Assembly: GCA_013397935.1 (NCBI GenBank)
Contig: VZRN01005387.1
Span: forward strand, 1,186,434-1,250,433
Reading direction: 5' to 3'
DNA: 64,000 bases
Origin: Dasyornis broadbenti
Lineage: Eukaryota; Chordata; Aves; Passeriformes; Dasyornithidae
Shown one piece after another: positions 63,401 through 64,000 of the stretch. Positions within the stretch are counted from its first letter, which is position 1. Every line of letters begins with the position of its first letter. A program made the position numbers and the translations under genes. The notes under the pieces were generated by a model. The model did not search any database. It had not been told where the DNA came from and saw nothing but the letters and a program-made list of their open reading frames with translations.

Positions 63401-64000
63401 CCCAGTGTCCACTTCCAAAGGCAGGCACTTTGACTTTTTTGTTTGGTTAAGAATGTGACAGCAGAAAATACCAAAGCACAATGGTTTGACTATTTCTCAA
63501 TGTGCATAAATAGCTACTGTATTTACTCTTAGGCTCCCTGCCTTGAACATTGTGACTGTTATTCATAGCTAATGCTTGTCTTCAGGGTGCTTGTTCTCGC
63601 AGGCTCTGCTGCACAGCAGGCCCAGTGAGGTGTAGAAACGCAAATCCCTGGGAATTTGGCTCTTGGAATTCCCTTGTGGGAGGGGACCCTCAGAGCTGGA
63701 GTAACTCTCTAACCTGCAGCTCTTTGTCTCTGCAGGTTCAGTTGAACTCACAGCTTTCAAAATTGAGCCGATGTTCAGATGCTCACACAGTGCCTGCAGC
63801 TGGTCACCCAGCAAATAAGGAGAAGTGAGTGCCATCTACTGCAATATTTTTATTACTTTTTATTTATTAAAGCCCTTTGTCATCTTTGTTTGGAAGTGAG
63901 CAAAACTATTCTAGAACCAAGCCTAGTTCTGTGAGCTGCCTTTCTTCATTACCATGCTAATGAATTTTGTGTTGGTTTTGTCAAAACCAAAGGAAGAGCT
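53901..64000 (+). CDS. SASS6: Spindle assembly abnormal protein 6 homologue (3' truncated by window)
   Basis: SASS6 forms the nine-fold cartwheel hub that seeds centriole assembly. Visible exons: 53901-53968, 54993-55053, 55886-55965, 57168-57272, 57586-57757, 58709-58786, 59769-59888, 59977-60168, 60374-60568, 60924-61013, 61107-61286, 61878-61959, 62352-62461, 63298-63420 and 63736-63824, giving 581 aa so far (human about 657). The N-terminal head domain (1-162) carries NPVHRKDLAVRLTDDTDPFF and the conserved NPFKHLTHL, whose Phe132 equals Phe131 of other vertebrates and is needed for head-to-head dimers. A long coiled coil follows from about 163 to 490, then a low-complexity Ser/Pro/His tail. 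The last visible donor is AA|gtgagt, so more exons lie beyond the edge. The intron 14 donor is GC (63421-63422). The ATG is in strong context. TRMT13 is divergent. Confidence 0.96.
56455..56575. repeat. T/G-rich low-complexity tract in SASS6 intron 3
   Basis: Irregular tttg, ggttt and gtttt units fill about 120 bases between SASS6 exons 3 and 4. The opposite strand is open for 157 codons only because of this bias. Similar but shorter ggttt runs occur near 33255-33290 in DBT intron 6. Confidence 0.8.
56945..57042 (+). mobile_element. CR1 LINE 3' end in SASS6 intron 3, sense
   Basis: The order gaccctgctcaagcagggag, gttggaccaactgaccc, gtggtcctgtccaacctgac and cacttctgtgact matches the sense CR1 3' end (gcaggggggttggactagat, ggtcccttccaacct, attctgtgatt). 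It is truncated and ends about 125 bases before the exon 4 acceptor. Confidence 0.8.
61660..61735 (-). mobile_element. Possible CR1 3' relic in SASS6 intron 11
   Basis: The words taatcatagaaaaataaagg and tcagaaaggattctggctgt loosely match the antisense CR1 3' end. Divergence is strong and the assignment is weak. Confidence 0.3.

Noticed and set aside
63821..63829. SASS6 ending at the TGA after AAG in exon 15
   Set aside because: AA|gtgagt is a near-perfect donor at this point, and the human protein is longer, so continued splicing beyond the window is more likely.
1..64000. CRISPR arrays, operons, tRNA or rRNA genes
   Set aside because: No regularly spaced repeats, no intact tRNA A and B boxes and no rRNA sequence were seen. 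The genome is vertebrate.

Overview
The window is eukaryotic nuclear DNA from a bird. All genes are split by GT-AG introns, promoters sit in CpG islands, intergenic DNA is AT-rich, and the recognisable transposons are CR1 LINE fragments, the main family of avian genomes. I found no bacterial, plasmid, phage or CRISPR features. One assembly gap of 53 N lies at 7514-7566.

Five conserved protein-coding genes fill the right two thirds. Each was rebuilt exon by exon from splice sites, reading phase and remembered vertebrate orthologues. They are RTCA (minus, 18350-25372, RNA 3'-terminal phosphate cyclase, 11 coding exons, 365 aa), DBT (plus, 26447-36706, mitochondrial E2 of the branched-chain 2-oxoacid dehydrogenase complex, 11 exons, 493 aa), LRRC39 (plus, 40249-47915, muscle M-band leucine-rich repeat protein, 8 exons, 339 aa), TRMT13 (minus, 48200-53869, tRNA 2'-O-methyltransferase, 11 exons, 468 aa) and SASS6 (plus, from 53901 past the window edge, centriole cartwheel protein, first 15 exons, 581 aa seen). 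The order SASS6-TRMT13-LRRC39-DBT-RTCA matches human 1p21, so this is a conserved synteny block. All reading frames are intact.

Layout: 1-17.87 kb has no supportable gene. It holds CR1 relics, purine-rich simple repeats and the gap. By synteny it would be the RTCA-CDC14A interval. RTCA and DBT are divergent across about 1.07 kb that carries two CpG islands and a CR1 insertion. DBT and LRRC39 are tandem across about 3.5 kb. LRRC39 and TRMT13 converge with poly(A) signals less than 100 bp apart. TRMT13 and SASS6 diverge from one CpG island with start codons only 31 bp apart. The genes belong to unrelated pathways (RNA end repair, amino-acid catabolism, sarcomere, tRNA modification, centriole assembly), and their link is positional.

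I did not find an undescribed biological system. The points most worth checking are local gene architecture: two GC-AG introns (LRRC39 intron 7 with a possible alternative terminal exon, and SASS6 intron 14), the very tight TRMT13/SASS6 promoter with YY1-like motifs on the start codons, the CR1 in the RTCA/DBT promoter interval, and poly(A) hexamers overlapping stop codons.
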